Shown: piece by piece, positions 1 through 7,908 of the stretch
Numbering within the stretch: position 1 is the stretch's first letter
How the letters are laid out: each line of letters opens with the position of its first letter
Origin: Acaudatibacter sp035532115
Lineage (GTDB): Bacteria > Pseudomonadota > Alphaproteobacteria > Caulobacterales > Caulobacteraceae
Direction of reading: 5' to 3'
NCBI GenBank assembly: GCA_035532115.1
Contig: DATKRO010000037.1
Coordinates: forward strand, 62,001-126,000
Length of the DNA: 64,000 bases
Translations under genes and position numbers: made by a program
Notes under the pieces: generated by a model
What the model was told of the DNA's origin: nothing
The model's database searches: none
The model's input: only the letters and a program-made list of their open reading frames with translations

Positions 1-433
1 GCTCCGGCGCCGGCAGGTTGACGATCAGCGGCGCCCAGGGCTGATGCCCCAGGGCGGCATGGGCGGCCAGCCACTCGGAGATGTAGGCATAGACGTCGCC
101 GTAGGGCCGGTAGTGTTGGAACAGGACATGGCGCACGTTCTTGACGCCGGCGACGAGCCGATCGTCCTTCGGTCCGAAATTGAAGGCGTAGACGAGGTCG
201 GCGCCCATGGCGCGCACCTTGCGCCCCAGGTCGTCGTCGTCGGTGTAGCCCACCGGTTCGAACCTCTGGGCGATCAGCCTCACGGCCCCAGGATTGAACG
301 CCTGCGTGCCCACCTGGTGGAATATGACCGAGCGGTGGCCGAGTTCGCGCTCGGCGCCGTCGGCGAAGTCGTAGAGCGCGGCTGAGGTGCCGCGTTCGTT
401 CAGCACCCGCGCGTCGAAGGCGATGAGGCCCAT
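1..433 (-). CDS. Glycosyltransferase-like protein, N-terminal part only
   Basis: The reading frame starts at an ATG (431-433) and runs off the left edge of the window, so about 144 residues are visible. The N-terminus reads MGLIAFDARVLNERGTSAAL and continues with a segment LYDFADGAERELGHRSVIF. This pattern resembles N-termini of uncharacterised glycosyltransferases in which a short strand is followed by a helix that opens a Rossmann-like domain. No catalytic motif is visible because the rest is missing. The gene points away from the downstream mgtC-like gene and the two share a 194-base divergent spacer. The family call rests on a general resemblance only and could be wrong; a conserved hypothetical is the alternative. 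Confidence 0.55.
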   Translation of the reverse strand, partial: MGLIAFDARVLNERGTSAALYDFADGAERELGHRSVIFHQVGTQAFNPGAVRLIAQRFEPVGYTDDDDLGRKVRAMGADLVYAFNFGPKDDRLVAGVKNVRHVLFQHYRPYGDVYAYISEWLAAHAALGHQPWAPLIVNLPAPE

Positions 434-627
434 GCGCCCCGATACGGCCATCCGGCGGCGCCGGCCAGAGGCGGCGCCGGATTTGCCTCGCGCGGCAGCC
501 TCGCCTTAGGTTTGGACATGGGGCGAAACCAGTCCGTATACGTTGCGTCGCCTCGCGTGGTTCGGCGGCAGGAGTTCAATTCGATCAACGGCCGCCGCCG
601 ACGGCCCCGGGCGAACGGAGGTCACGG

Positions 628-1302
628 ATGCTGAGCCAGTGGGAACTCGTCGCGCGACTGCTGCTGGCGGCGGGTCTCGGCAGCGTCGTCGGGCTCGAAC
701 GCGAGCGTCTGCAGTGGGCCGCGGGGCTGCGCACGCACATGCTGGTCAGCGTCGGCTCGTGCCTGATCATCATCGTTTCGGCCTATGGCTTCCGCTCGGT
801 TCTGAGCCAGCGGGTGGTTCTGGACCCCTCGCGGATCGCCGCCCAGGTGGTCACCGGCGTCGGCTTCCTCGGCGCGGGGTCGATCATCCTGCGCAACGAG
901 GCGATCAAGGGCCTGACCACGGCGGCGAGCATCTGGGCCGTCGCCGGCATCGGTCTGGCCTCCGGCGCCGGCCTCTACAGCGCGGCCGTCGTCACGACCT
1001 TGATCATCCTCGTCATTCTGGCGGGACTGAAGCCGCTGGAGGAGCGGTTCCGGGCATCGCGCACCAATCTCGAATTGCACATCAAGACGCGCCGAGGCGA
1101 TCTCTCCCTGGGGCGGCTGGAGCAGGCCCTCGGCGGGCGCGCCGGCCGCGTCAAGCAGATCGTCGTCCGGCCGGCCGAAGATGACGCGCTGGACGACGTG
1201 ACGCTCTTGCTGACGCGCGTCTCGGCCGCGGACACGGCCGACATCGTGCGCAAGCTGAAGGCGGTGGACGGCGTTCTGCAGATCGGCGAGGCCAACGCCT
1301 GA
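628..1302 (+). CDS. MgtC/SapB family inner-membrane protein
   Basis: This 224-residue protein matches the MgtC/SapB family: an N-terminal hydrophobic domain of four to five membrane segments followed by a soluble C-terminal domain of about 80 residues. The family signature is plain: GLGSVVGLERE near residue 20, then GLRTHMLVSVG, GVGFLGAGSIILR and GLTTAASIWAVAGIGLA. The soluble tail (from about residue 145) has the alternating strand/helix look of the ACT-like domain seen in MgtC relatives. MgtC proteins are linked to growth at low magnesium and, in some pathogens, to control of F-type ATP synthase; the role here is unknown. A GGAGGT ribosome-binding site (617-622) sits five bases before the ATG. 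No magnesium transporter gene is adjacent. Confidence 0.9.
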   Translation: MLSQWELVARLLLAAGLGSVVGLERERLQWAAGLRTHMLVSVGSCLIIIVSAYGFRSVLSQRVVLDPSRIAAQVVTGVGFLGAGSIILRNEAIKGLTTAASIWAVAGIGLASGAGLYSAAVVTTLIILVILAGLKPLEERFRASRTNLELHIKTRRGDLSLGRLEQALGGRAGRVKQIVVRPAEDDALDDVTLLLTRVSAADTADIVRKLKAVDGVLQIGEANA

Positions 1303-1330
1303 GCCGCGCCTGCGCCCGCGGGTGCTCCAG

Positions 1331-1543
1331 TCAGGCGGCGGGCGCGGCCCCCAGGGGCCTCCAGGCGCTCTCGAGCCAGGCGTCTTCGCGCCGCCAGGCA
1401 TGAATCTCGCCGCAGCGCTCGCAGCGGAAGCTGTATTCGCCGCGCAACGCCTCGAAGGCGGACGGGCGCAGCCTCATGATGGTGTTCACCGCCGTGCCGG
1501 TGGCGGGGCATCTGATCACCACGCGCTGGATGGCGTCGCTCAC
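1331..1543 (-). CDS. Small cysteine-containing protein downstream of infA
   Basis: This is a 70-residue protein of unknown function. It has one cysteine near residue 12 (VIRCPATG) and a CxxC followed by a histidine at about residues 41-48 (RCERCGEIH), so a small zinc-binding site is plausible. Its ATG overlaps the stop codon of the IF-1 gene by four bases (ATGA), so it is probably translated by coupling from infA. Codon use is strongly GC-biased at third positions, which supports a real gene. I do not recognise a named family. The coupling to a translation factor hints at a housekeeping role, but that is inference only. Confidence 0.7.
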   Translation of the reverse strand: MSDAIQRVVIRCPATGTAVNTIMRLRPSAFEALRGEYSFRCERCGEIHAWRREDAWLESAWRPLGAAPAA

Positions 1544-1812
1544 CGGCGCGGCCTGTAGGGCGCACGCCGTCCCGGCCCGGTCGGCGGCGCGCCCTCGCGA
1601 TGGCGGAAGATCAGTCGGCCGCGGGTGAGATCATAGGGCGTCATCTCCACCGTGACCCGGTCGCCCACCATGCTGCGGATGCGGTGCTTGCGCATCTTGC
1701 CGGCGGTGTAGACCAGGATCATCCGGTCGCCGTCGAGCTTCACGCGGAACTGGCCGCCCGGCAGGATCTCGGCGATGACGCCTTCCAGTTCAAGGGCTTC
1801 TTCCTTGGCCAT
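1540..1812 (-). CDS. infA: Translation initiation factor IF-1 (extended form)
   Basis: The protein is 90 residues, an S1-like OB fold: it begins MAKEEALELEG and carries the family landmarks GQFRVKLDG, TAGKMRKHRIR and GDRVTVEMTPYDLTRGRLIF. IF-1 binds the ribosomal A site and helps IF-2 and IF-3 select the initiator tRNA. The canonical factor is about 72 residues; this one has an extra basic, proline-rich tail of about 18 residues. The usual alphaproteobacterial InfA reads slightly differently in the middle, so this may be a second IF-1 paralogue rather than the essential copy. The start is the ATG at 1810-1812, the only one consistent with the family N-terminus. The next gene overlaps its stop by four bases. 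Confidence 0.93.
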   Translation of the reverse strand: MAKEEALELEGVIAEILPGGQFRVKLDGDRMILVYTAGKMRKHRIRSMVGDRVTVEMTPYDLTRGRLIFRHREGAPPTGPGRRAPYRPRR

Positions 1813-1888
1813 GCGCCTCCTCTGGGCAGCGGAGTCAGAGCCCCGCGAGTGAGAAACGTCGCCAGTCGACCCGCGGAGGGGCGAGAAC

Positions 1889-1916
1889 TCCACCCGGCCC
1901 TCGAGGGCCGGGTGGA
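1889..1916 (-). terminator. Perfect hairpin between cspA and infA
   Basis: A perfect 12-base-pair inverted repeat (TCCACCCGGCCC and its complement) encloses a TCGA loop. It lies 14 bases after the cspA stop and 77 bases before the infA start. No clear run of T follows on the minus strand, so it is either a weak intrinsic terminator or a transcript-stabilising hairpin for the short cspA mRNA. Confidence 0.55.
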
Positions 1917-1930
1917 TGGTCTTGCGCGCC

Positions 1931-2140
1931 TCAGGCCGACTGCAGGTCGACGGCGGACTCGCGCCCGGTCTTGCCGTCGCGCTGCACGTCGTAGCCGACC
2001 TTCTGGCCTTCGACCAGACGCCCCAGGGTCGAGCGCTCGACCGCGGAGATGTGCACGAAGACGTCGCGACCGCCTTCATCCGGCTGGATGAAGCCGAAGC
2101 CCTTGACGTTGTTGAACCACTTGACGGTTCCGGTATTCAT
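1931..2140 (-). CDS. Cold-shock domain protein, CspA family
   Basis: This 69-residue protein is a single cold-shock domain that binds single-stranded RNA and DNA and is thought to melt mRNA secondary structure. Both nucleic-acid-binding motifs are present: RNP1 as GFGFIQ (residues 14-19) and RNP2 as DVFVHIS (residues 26-32), after the typical opening TGTVKWFN. The length equals the family standard. AAAGGA precedes the ATG by a normal spacing. A long leader and a candidate promoter lie upstream (2284-2312), which fits cold-inducible csp genes that are controlled through their 5' leader. It sits between a DEAD-box helicase and infA on the same strand, a common grouping of RNA-handling functions. 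Confidence 0.95.
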   Translation of the reverse strand: MNTGTVKWFNNVKGFGFIQPDEGGRDVFVHISAVERSTLGRLVEGQKVGYDVQRDGKTGRESAVDLQSA

Positions 2141-2283
2141 GGAAAATCCTTTCGGGATATGTCAGACGCCGCCGCGCCTTGGCGCAGCGATCAAATTCTC
2201 GGAGAGGTCGAAGGCAGGCCCGGGCTCGATCCAGAACCGAGCGTAGGAGAGCAACCGAACCAATGGCGATATTCGATCGCCGC

Positions 2284-2312
2284 CAGATAGCAGCTCTTCT
2301 AGGCAACTACAA
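2284..2312 (-). promoter_or_regulatory. Candidate sigma-70 promoter for cspA
   Basis: On the minus strand TTGTAG (2307-2312) and TATCTG (2284-2289) are separated by exactly 17 bases. This would give a leader of roughly 135 bases before the cspA ATG, consistent with the long leaders known for cold-shock genes. The call is by eye only. Confidence 0.35.
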
Positions 2313-2376
2313 GCTCTGCTGAGGCATTGGCCGCCCGCGAAGACGCGTCTCTTCTGTCGTTCGCAGGCGGGACCAG

Positions 2377-3657
2377 TCAGGCGCGGGCCGCGCTCCAGCC
2401 GCCGCGCCCGCCGCCGCTGCGCGAGGCGCCCGACGCGGGCTGGCGCTGCCCCCAGCCGCCTTTGCGGCCGCGGTGCGACTTGGCGGCCGGTTTTGCAGCC
2501 GGCGCGGCCTGGGTCAGCGGCCGGGCCCGGTCGAGGCGGTGGTCCTCGGCGGGAATCTCCAGCCGCGTCAGCTTCTCGATGTCGCGCAGCAGGCCGCGTT
2601 CGGCGCGGTCGCACAGGGTGATGGCGACGCCTTCGGCGCCGGCCCGCGCGGTGCGCCCGATGCGGTGGACGTAGGCTTCCGGCGTGTTCGGCAGCTCGAA
2701 ATTGATCACGTGGGTGACCGCCTCGACGTCGATCCCGCGCGCGGCGATGTCGGTGGCCACCAGGGTGCGGACCTGACCGGACTTGAAGGACGCCAGCGCC
2801 CGCTCGCGCTGGCCCTGGCTCTTGTCCCCATGGATCGCGGCCGCGTCCAGGCCCGCGGCGGCCAGGTGCTTGGCCACCCGGTCGGCGCCGCGCTTGGTGC
2901 GGGTGAAGACGATGGCCCGGCGCACCGCCTGGGTGGAGAGCAGCTGCACCAGAAGCTCGCGCTTGGCCTCGGCCTCGACATGCAGGACCTTCTGGGCGAC
3001 CCGTTCGACCGTGGTCGCCTGCGGCGCCACGCGCACTTCGCGGGGATTCTTCAGAATCTCCCCTGCGAGCGCGGCGATCGCTGCGGGCATGGTGGCCGAG
3101 AAGAAGAGGGTCTGGCGCTCCGCGGGCAGGCGTCGGATGATCTTGCGGATCGGCTCGAGGAAGCCGAGGTCGAGCATCTGGTCGGCCTCGTCGAGCACGA
3201 AGACTTCGGTCTCGTCGATGCGCACCGTGCCCTGGCCGAGATGGTCGATCAGTCGGCCCGGCGTGGCGACGAGCACGTCGACGCCGCCCGCCACGGCGCG
3301 CAGCTGGCCGCCATATTTGACCCCGCCCACGAACACCGCGACCGTAACGTGCGAGCGGGCGCCATAGGTGCGCACGCTGTCGGCGATCTGCTGGGCCAGC
3401 TCGCGGGTCGGCGCGAGCACCAGCACCCGGCAGGCGCGGCGGCCCGGCCGGCGCGGCTCGGCCGCCAGGCGCTGGAGGATGGGCAGTGCGAAGGCGGCGG
3501 TCTTGCCGGTGCCGGTCTGGGCCACGCCGAGGATGTCGTGACCGGCGAGGATCGAGGGGATGGCCCGGGCCTGGATCGGCGTCGGGCTCGTGTAGCCTTC
3601 GGACTGGAGCGTGGCGAGCAGGCTCTGGGTCAGTCCGAGGTTGGCGAATTCAGTCAA
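2377..3657 (-). CDS. DEAD-box ATP-dependent RNA helicase (RhlE-like)
   Basis: This 426-residue protein has the full set of DEAD-box motifs in order: a Q motif near the N-terminus (SPTPIQARAIP), motif I AQTGTGKT, motif Ia PTRELAQQ, motif II DEAD (within FVLDEADQML), motif III SAT, and in the second RecA lobe TDIAARGID and HRIGRTARAG. It unwinds RNA duplexes with ATP and probably acts in ribosome assembly or mRNA decay. The last 50 residues form a Lys/Arg/Gly-rich tail (RGRKGGWG, SGGGRGG) that should bind RNA. The start is a TTG at 3655-3657; an in-frame stop lies five codons upstream and no ATG falls between them. RhlE is the closest named subgroup, but the assignment within the family is not certain. 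Confidence 0.93.
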   Translation of the reverse strand: MTEFANLGLTQSLLATLQSEGYTSPTPIQARAIPSILAGHDILGVAQTGTGKTAAFALPILQRLAAEPRRPGRRACRVLVLAPTRELAQQIADSVRTYGARSHVTVAVFVGGVKYGGQLRAVAGGVDVLVATPGRLIDHLGQGTVRIDETEVFVLDEADQMLDLGFLEPIRKIIRRLPAERQTLFFSATMPAAIAALAGEILKNPREVRVAPQATTVERVAQKVLHVEAEAKRELLVQLLSTQAVRRAIVFTRTKRGADRVAKHLAAAGLDAAAIHGDKSQGQRERALASFKSGQVRTLVATDIAARGIDVEAVTHVINFELPNTPEAYVHRIGRTARAGAEGVAITLCDRAERGLLRDIEKLTRLEIPAEDHRLDRARPLTQAAPAAKPAAKSHRGRKGGWGQRQPASGASRSGGGRGGWSAARA

Positions 3658-4042
3658 TGTATGTGCTTTCTAAGAGGATGTGCGCCTGCGGCGCGTCCGG
3701 CCCAGGGGGCGGCGCGCAACGGGGGCGGGATGCGATAAACGCCCCGCGTGATCAGGCGTCTTCAGTTGGATGAGGCTCGGGCGCTCGGCGAAGGGTCTTC
3801 TCGAGGAAAACCCCTACGCGGCCGGCAGCCGGACGGCGCCCGGTGATTCGAGCGCGAGGCTCATATGGGCGCTTCGTCCGGCAATGTCCAGCTTCCTGTT
3901 GGTCGCGGATGCGCGTCGCGGTCCGGATTCGCGCCAGCTTCGCTGATCGGCGCCTCGGAATTGCGGACTCCGACAGGCTGGTGATGATAGGGTTTGGTGC
4001 GATGCAGTCGCGCCAGGTCGCCAGCGCCGGCAGGAGAGATTC
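3658..4042. other. 385-base spacer between divergent genes
   Basis: This spacer lies between the helicase (minus) and the small gene at 4043 (plus). No open frame in it has convincing codon use. A weak promoter-like pair for the plus-strand gene is TTGCGG (3961-3966) and TGATAG (3985-3990) with an 18-base spacing. I see no repeat or stable hairpin. Confidence 0.4.
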
Positions 4043-4315
4043 ATGAACGCGCGGTCCAAGGTCGTTCCCGGTCGGATCGAAAGACTGAACCCGGGCGTCA
4101 CGTTCAAGGCGCAGATCGACAAGGCCGCGCACGACGGCCTCGACCCCTCGTCGCTGCTGCTGCAGCTGACCCGCAGCGATGTCTCCAGGCTGAAGCGCGA
4201 CAAGAGCCTTTCGGCCACCGACATCAGCTTCGCCAATGGCGAGATGCGCTACCTCGGCGTCCGGATCTCCGAGGGCGAAGTCGCCGTCAGCGCGCTGGTC
4301 GTGCCGCAGGCCTGA
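4043..4315 (+). CDS. Conserved-looking hypothetical protein, 90 aa
   Basis: This 90-residue protein is basic in its first half and has no cysteine, signal peptide or membrane segment. The sequence alternates helix-like and strand-like stretches (LLLQLTRSDVSRLKRDKSLS, then ANGEMRYLGVRISEGEVAVS). GGCAGGAGAG about 10 bases before the ATG supports the start at 4043. I do not recognise the family. It is followed after 50 bases by the DUF2141 gene on the same strand, so it may belong to the same transcript as the hopanoid genes. High third-position GC supports that it is coding. Confidence 0.6.
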   Translation: MNARSKVVPGRIERLNPGVTFKAQIDKAAHDGLDPSSLLLQLTRSDVSRLKRDKSLSATDISFANGEMRYLGVRISEGEVAVSALVVPQA

Positions 4316-4365
4316 AGGGGCCGGCGCAGCGCTGGGGACCGGTCGGTCGACGCCAAGAGGATGCT

Positions 4366-4845
4366 ATGAACGCCCATGTCGGCCGGTTGGCCGCGGCCCT
4401 GGCCAGCCTGTGCATCGGCATCGGTGGCGCCCGCGTCCAGGCGCAGCCCCTGCAATGCAGCGGCGCGCCCACCTCGACCAGGTTGATCATCGACGTCGAG
4501 GGCGTGCGGAGCGACCGCGGCTTCGTCGTGGGAACCCTCTACGGGCCGGACAAGCGCCGATTCCTGCGCAAGCACGGCTGGCTCCTCGTCTGGCGCACGC
4601 CCGCCAGGAGAGGACAGACCGTGCTCTGCACCTATCTTCCGGCGCCCGGATACTACGCGGCGGTGATCTATCAGGACGCCGACGACAACGGCGTCCTGGA
4701 CCAGGGCCTCTTCGGGTTCCCACTGGAGGGATACGGCTTCTCGAACAACGCGCGTCCGTTCCTTGGCCCACCCTCCCTGCGGTCGGCGAAGTTCTTCGCC
4801 AGGCAAGGCGATACGGTCTTGCACGTCCGGCTGCGGTATCCGTAA
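4366..4845 (+). CDS. Secreted DUF2141 family protein
   Basis: This 159-residue protein has a typical signal peptide (hydrophobic stretch LAAALASLCIGIGGA, probable cleavage after VQA near residue 25). The mature part is a DUF2141-type beta-rich domain with the family landmarks VVGTLYGPDKRRF, PGYYAAVIYQDADDNGVLD and FPLEGYGFSNNA. The DADDNGVLD loop (about residues 104-112) resembles an EF-hand calcium-binding loop. The function of the family is not established; members are exported and often sit next to lipid genes. AAGAGG lies five bases before the ATG at 4366. The gene ends 34 bases before hpnA on the same strand, so it could be the first gene of the hopanoid operon. Confidence 0.82.
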   Translation: MNAHVGRLAAALASLCIGIGGARVQAQPLQCSGAPTSTRLIIDVEGVRSDRGFVVGTLYGPDKRRFLRKHGWLLVWRTPARRGQTVLCTYLPAPGYYAAVIYQDADDNGVLDQGLFGFPLEGYGFSNNARPFLGPPSLRSAKFFARQGDTVLHVRLRYP

Positions 4846-4879
4846 TCACGGCGCGGCCACGGGGGTTCGGCGCAAGCAG

Positions 4880-5884
4880 ATGATCCAGCCGGGCGATCCC
4901 ATCCTGGTGACCGGCGCCACGGGCTTCGTGGGATCGGCCGTGCTGCGCGCGGTCGTGGAACGCGGCGCCAGGGCGCGGGTGCTGGCCCGCCCAACCAGCG
5001 CCCGCGCCAATCTCGCGGGCCTGGATTGTGAGGTCGTCGAGGGCGACATGCGCGACGCCGCCGCCATGGCGAGGGCGTCGGGCGGCATCAGGTATCTCTT
5101 CCACGTCGCCGCCGACTATCGGCTATGGAGCCGCGATCCGGGCGACCTGCATCGCGCCAACCTCGAGGGAACGCGCACGGTGATGGAGGCGGCGCTGGCC
5201 GCCGGCGTCGCGCGCGTCGTCCATACCTCCAGCGTCGCCACCTTGAGAGCCGCCGGCGCGGACGCCGTGATCGACGAGACGGCGCCGCTGCGAGAACACG
5301 AAGCCATCGGCGCCTACAAGCAGAGCAAGGTGGCCGCCGAACGTCTGGTGGAAGCGATGGCCATCGAGCGCGGCCTTCCCGTGGTGATCGTCAATCCCTC
5401 CACGCCCATCGGCCCCGGCGACCTGCGCCCGACTCCCACCGGGCGCATGCTGCTCGAGGCCGCGCGGGGCCGCTTGCCCGCCTTCGTCGACACCGGCCTC
5501 AACCTCGTGCACGTGGACGACGTGGCCGCCGGTCACCTGGCGGCGCTGGCGAAGGGGCGCCTGGGCGAGCGTTACATCCTCGGCGGCCAGAACGCCTCCT
5601 TGCGCGAACTGCTGGCGGCGATCGCCGCTCTCACCGGCCGCCGTGCGCCCAGCCTCGCCCTGCCGCGCGCCCCGCTCTATCCCTTGGCGCTGGCCGCCGA
5701 GAGCCTGGCGCGGATCACCGGGCGCGAGCCCCTGGTTACACGCGACGCCCTCAGGATGGCTGCGCATCACATGTTCTTCACCTCGAAGAAGGCGGAAACC
5801 GAGCTGGGCTACGAGGCCCGTCCCTACCAGGGCGCCCTCGCCGACGCGCTCGCCTGGTTCGCCAGGGCCGGCTATCTGCCATGA
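4880..5884 (+). CDS. hpnA: Hopanoid-associated sugar epimerase HpnA
   Basis: This 334-residue protein is an extended short-chain dehydrogenase/reductase. It has an NAD(P)-binding GATGFVGS motif at residues 12-19 and the catalytic YxxxK as YKQSK (Tyr146, Lys150), with a Ser/Thr-rich HTSSVAT stretch before it. HpnA is found in most hopanoid loci and is thought to act on the sugar part of extended hopanoid side chains; its exact reaction is unproven. It opens the tight hpnA-G block: its stop overlaps the hpnB start (ATGA). The ATG at 4880 is chosen because the Rossmann motif follows directly; no good ribosome-binding site is visible. Confidence 0.92.
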   Translation: MIQPGDPILVTGATGFVGSAVLRAVVERGARARVLARPTSARANLAGLDCEVVEGDMRDAAAMARASGGIRYLFHVAADYRLWSRDPGDLHRANLEGTRTVMEAALAAGVARVVHTSSVATLRAAGADAVIDETAPLREHEAIGAYKQSKVAAERLVEAMAIERGLPVVIVNPSTPIGPGDLRPTPTGRMLLEAARGRLPAFVDTGLNLVHVDDVAAGHLAALAKGRLGERYILGGQNASLRELLAAIAALTGRRAPSLALPRAPLYPLALAAESLARITGREPLVTRDALRMAAHHMFFTSKKAETELGYEARPYQGALADALAWFARAGYLP

Positions 5885-7035
5885 GCGCGGCGCTCGTGCT
5901 TGGCGCCGGCGCGCTGGCGGCTTGGATATATCTGCTGACCGGCCGCGGGCGGTTCTGGATGGCGCGCGAGCGCGACGAACGCGATGTTCCGCCAGCGCCG
6001 GCGATCTGGCCATCGGTCGTCGCCATAATCCCGGCGCGCGACGAAGCCGACGTGATCGGGCGTGCGGTCGGGAGCCTTCTCGGCCAGGAGTACCCCGGGC
6101 GGCTGGACATCGTCGTGGTGGACGACGCCAGCTCCGATGGAACGGCGAGGCAGGCAGCGGCCGCCGGGCCTGGCGCCGGCGAGCGCCTGGCGGTGATCCG
6201 CGGCCGGCCGCTTCCAAAGAGCTGGACCGGGAAGCTCTGGGCAGTGAGCCAGGGCGTCGAGGCGGCGACGATCGCCGACCCGCCGGACTATCTGCTGATC
6301 ACCGACGCCGACATCGCCCATGCGCCGCAGACCTTGGCGCGGCTGGTGCGCCGCGCCGAGTCGAAGCGCCTCGTCCTGGTGTCGCTGATGGCGCGGCTCC
6401 AGGTCGAGACTTGGCCGGAGCGGCTGCTGATTCCCGCCTTCGTCTTCTTCTTCGACATGCTCTACCCTTTCGCCTGGGTGAACGATCCCCGGCGGGCGAC
6501 GGCCGCGGCGGCGGGCGGGTGCATGCTGGTGCGGCGAAAAGCCCTGGAGCGCGCCGGCGGCGTCGCCGCCATCCGCGGCGAGATCATCGACGACTGCGCG
6601 CTCGCCGAGCGGCTGAAGGCGCAAGGTCCGATCTGGCTCGGCCTCACCGAGAGCGCCCGATGCCTGAGGCCCTACCGGACGTTCGCGCAGATCGGCGCGA
6701 TGGTCTCGCGTTCGGCTTACGCCCAGTTGCGCTACTCGCCCGTCCTGCTCGCGGCGACGGTGGCGGGAATGGCGCTGCTCTACATCGCCCCGCCCGGGCT
6801 CGCCCTCTTCGCCGCCGGGCGGGCTCGCTGGCTGGGGCTGGCCGCCTGGGGGCTCATGGCCGTCTCCTTTCAACCGATGCTGCGCTTCTATCGCCGCTCG
6901 CCGCTGTGGGGGCCGGCCCTGCCCGTGATCGGGCTCGCCTACACGGCCTTCACGGTGTGGTCCGCGCTGCAGGTCTGGCGCGGCCGCGGCGGCATGTGGA
7001 AGGGCCGTTCCCAGGCCCTGGCGGCGCCGCGATGA
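5881..7035 (+). CDS. hpnB: Hopanoid-associated glycosyltransferase HpnB
   Basis: This 384-residue membrane-bound GT-A fold glycosyltransferase belongs to family 2. An N-terminal membrane segment (residues 3-19) is followed by the nucleotide-sugar domain with VVVDDASSDGTA (Asp81-Asp82), the metal-binding TDADI (Asp142, Asp144) and a GEIIDDCALAERL segment matching the ED acceptor motif. Two or three hydrophobic segments follow from about residue 285. HpnB is conserved in hopanoid loci and is presumed to glycosylate hopanoid intermediates at the inner membrane, though biochemical proof is thin. The ATG overlaps the hpnA stop and its own stop overlaps the hpnC start, both as ATGA, so translation is likely coupled. 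Confidence 0.92.
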   Translation: MSAALVLGAGALAAWIYLLTGRGRFWMARERDERDVPPAPAIWPSVVAIIPARDEADVIGRAVGSLLGQEYPGRLDIVVVDDASSDGTARQAAAAGPGAGERLAVIRGRPLPKSWTGKLWAVSQGVEAATIADPPDYLLITDADIAHAPQTLARLVRRAESKRLVLVSLMARLQVETWPERLLIPAFVFFFDMLYPFAWVNDPRRATAAAAGGCMLVRRKALERAGGVAAIRGEIIDDCALAERLKAQGPIWLGLTESARCLRPYRTFAQIGAMVSRSAYAQLRYSPVLLAATVAGMALLYIAPPGLALFAAGRARWLGLAAWGLMAVSFQPMLRFYRRSPLWGPALPVIGLAYTAFTVWSALQVWRGRGGMWKGRSQALAAPR

Positions 7036-7901
7036 GCATGGCGGCCGAGCTATCCTCGGGCAAGGGCGCGGCGGACGAGAACTTCCCGGTCGCCTCGCAC
7101 CTCGTCGCCGCCCGCCACCGCCCCCTGATCCTCGCCTTCTACAGGGTGGCGCGGCTGGCCGACGACATCGCCGATCACGCCGGCGCCCCGCCGCAGCAGA
7201 AACTGGAGCGGCTCGCCGAGATCGAATCCTCCCTCCTGGGCCAAGGCGCCGCCGTCCCCCAGGCCGTCGCGTTGCGCGCGCTCCTCGATGCGCGCGGGAT
7301 GAGCCCGCTCCACATGCTCGACCTGCTCGAGGCTTTCCGCCGCGACGTGACCAAGCTTCGCTATGAAGACTGGGACGAGCTGATGGACTATTGCCGCTAT
7401 TCGGCCGCGCCGGTGGGCCGGTTCGTGCTCGACCTCCACGGGGAGCCTCGCTCGACCTGGCCGCGCTCGGACGCGCTCTGCGCCGCGCTGCAGGTGATCA
7501 ACCACCTGCAGGATTGCGGCAGCGACTTTCTGGAGCTCGATCGAGTCTATCTGCCGCGCGACGCCCTGGATGGCCACGACGCGCGCGTGGAGATGCTGGG
7601 CGCCGCCGTCGCCGACCCGGCGCTCGGCGCTGCGATCCATGGTCTGGCGGAGCGAACGCTCGGCTTGCTCGACGCGGCCGAACCGTTCGCCCGCCAGGTC
7701 AAGGATCTCAGGCTGGCGCTCGAGATCGGCGTCATCCATCGGCTGGCGCGAAGTCTCGCCGGGCGCCTCGCCCGTCTGGACCCCCTCGCCGAGAAGGTGC
7801 GCCATCGCCGCTGGGAGGCGCTGGGCTTGGCCGTGCTGGGCCTCGGCGGGACGCTGGCGACGCGCATCGGCTCTCGGCAAGCTGGACCAGCGGGGCCATA
7901 A
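7032..7901 (+). CDS. hpnC: Hydroxysqualene synthase HpnC
   Basis: This 289-residue protein belongs to the squalene/phytoene synthase family of all-alpha isoprenoid synthases. Both aspartate-rich motifs that bind diphosphate through magnesium are visible: ADDIAD (Asp44, Asp45, Asp48) and NHLQDCGSDFLELDRVYLP with its aspartates near residues 158-168. In the characterised bacterial route HpnC converts presqualene diphosphate, made by HpnD, to hydroxysqualene, which HpnE reduces to squalene. The N-terminus AADENFPVASHLVAARHR is typical of HpnC rather than HpnD. The gene overlaps hpnB by four bases and is separated from hpnD by seven bases. Confidence 0.93.
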   Translation: MSMAAELSSGKGAADENFPVASHLVAARHRPLILAFYRVARLADDIADHAGAPPQQKLERLAEIESSLLGQGAAVPQAVALRALLDARGMSPLHMLDLLEAFRRDVTKLRYEDWDELMDYCRYSAAPVGRFVLDLHGEPRSTWPRSDALCAALQVINHLQDCGSDFLELDRVYLPRDALDGHDARVEMLGAAVADPALGAAIHGLAERTLGLLDAAEPFARQVKDLRLALEIGVIHRLARSLAGRLARLDPLAEKVRHRRWEALGLAVLGLGGTLATRIGSRQAGPAGP

Positions 7902-7908
7902 CGGGCGC

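Noticed and set aside
450..482. Inverted repeat ATCCGGCG...CGCCGGAT in the spacer before the MgtC gene.
   Set aside because: Only eight base pairs and easily formed by chance in GC-rich DNA; it lies between divergent genes, so it is not a terminator, and no T run follows.
3843..4046. Possible 67-residue protein on the plus strand in the 3.7-4.0 kb spacer.
   Set aside because: No ribosome-binding site, irregular codon use and overlap with the start region of the next gene.
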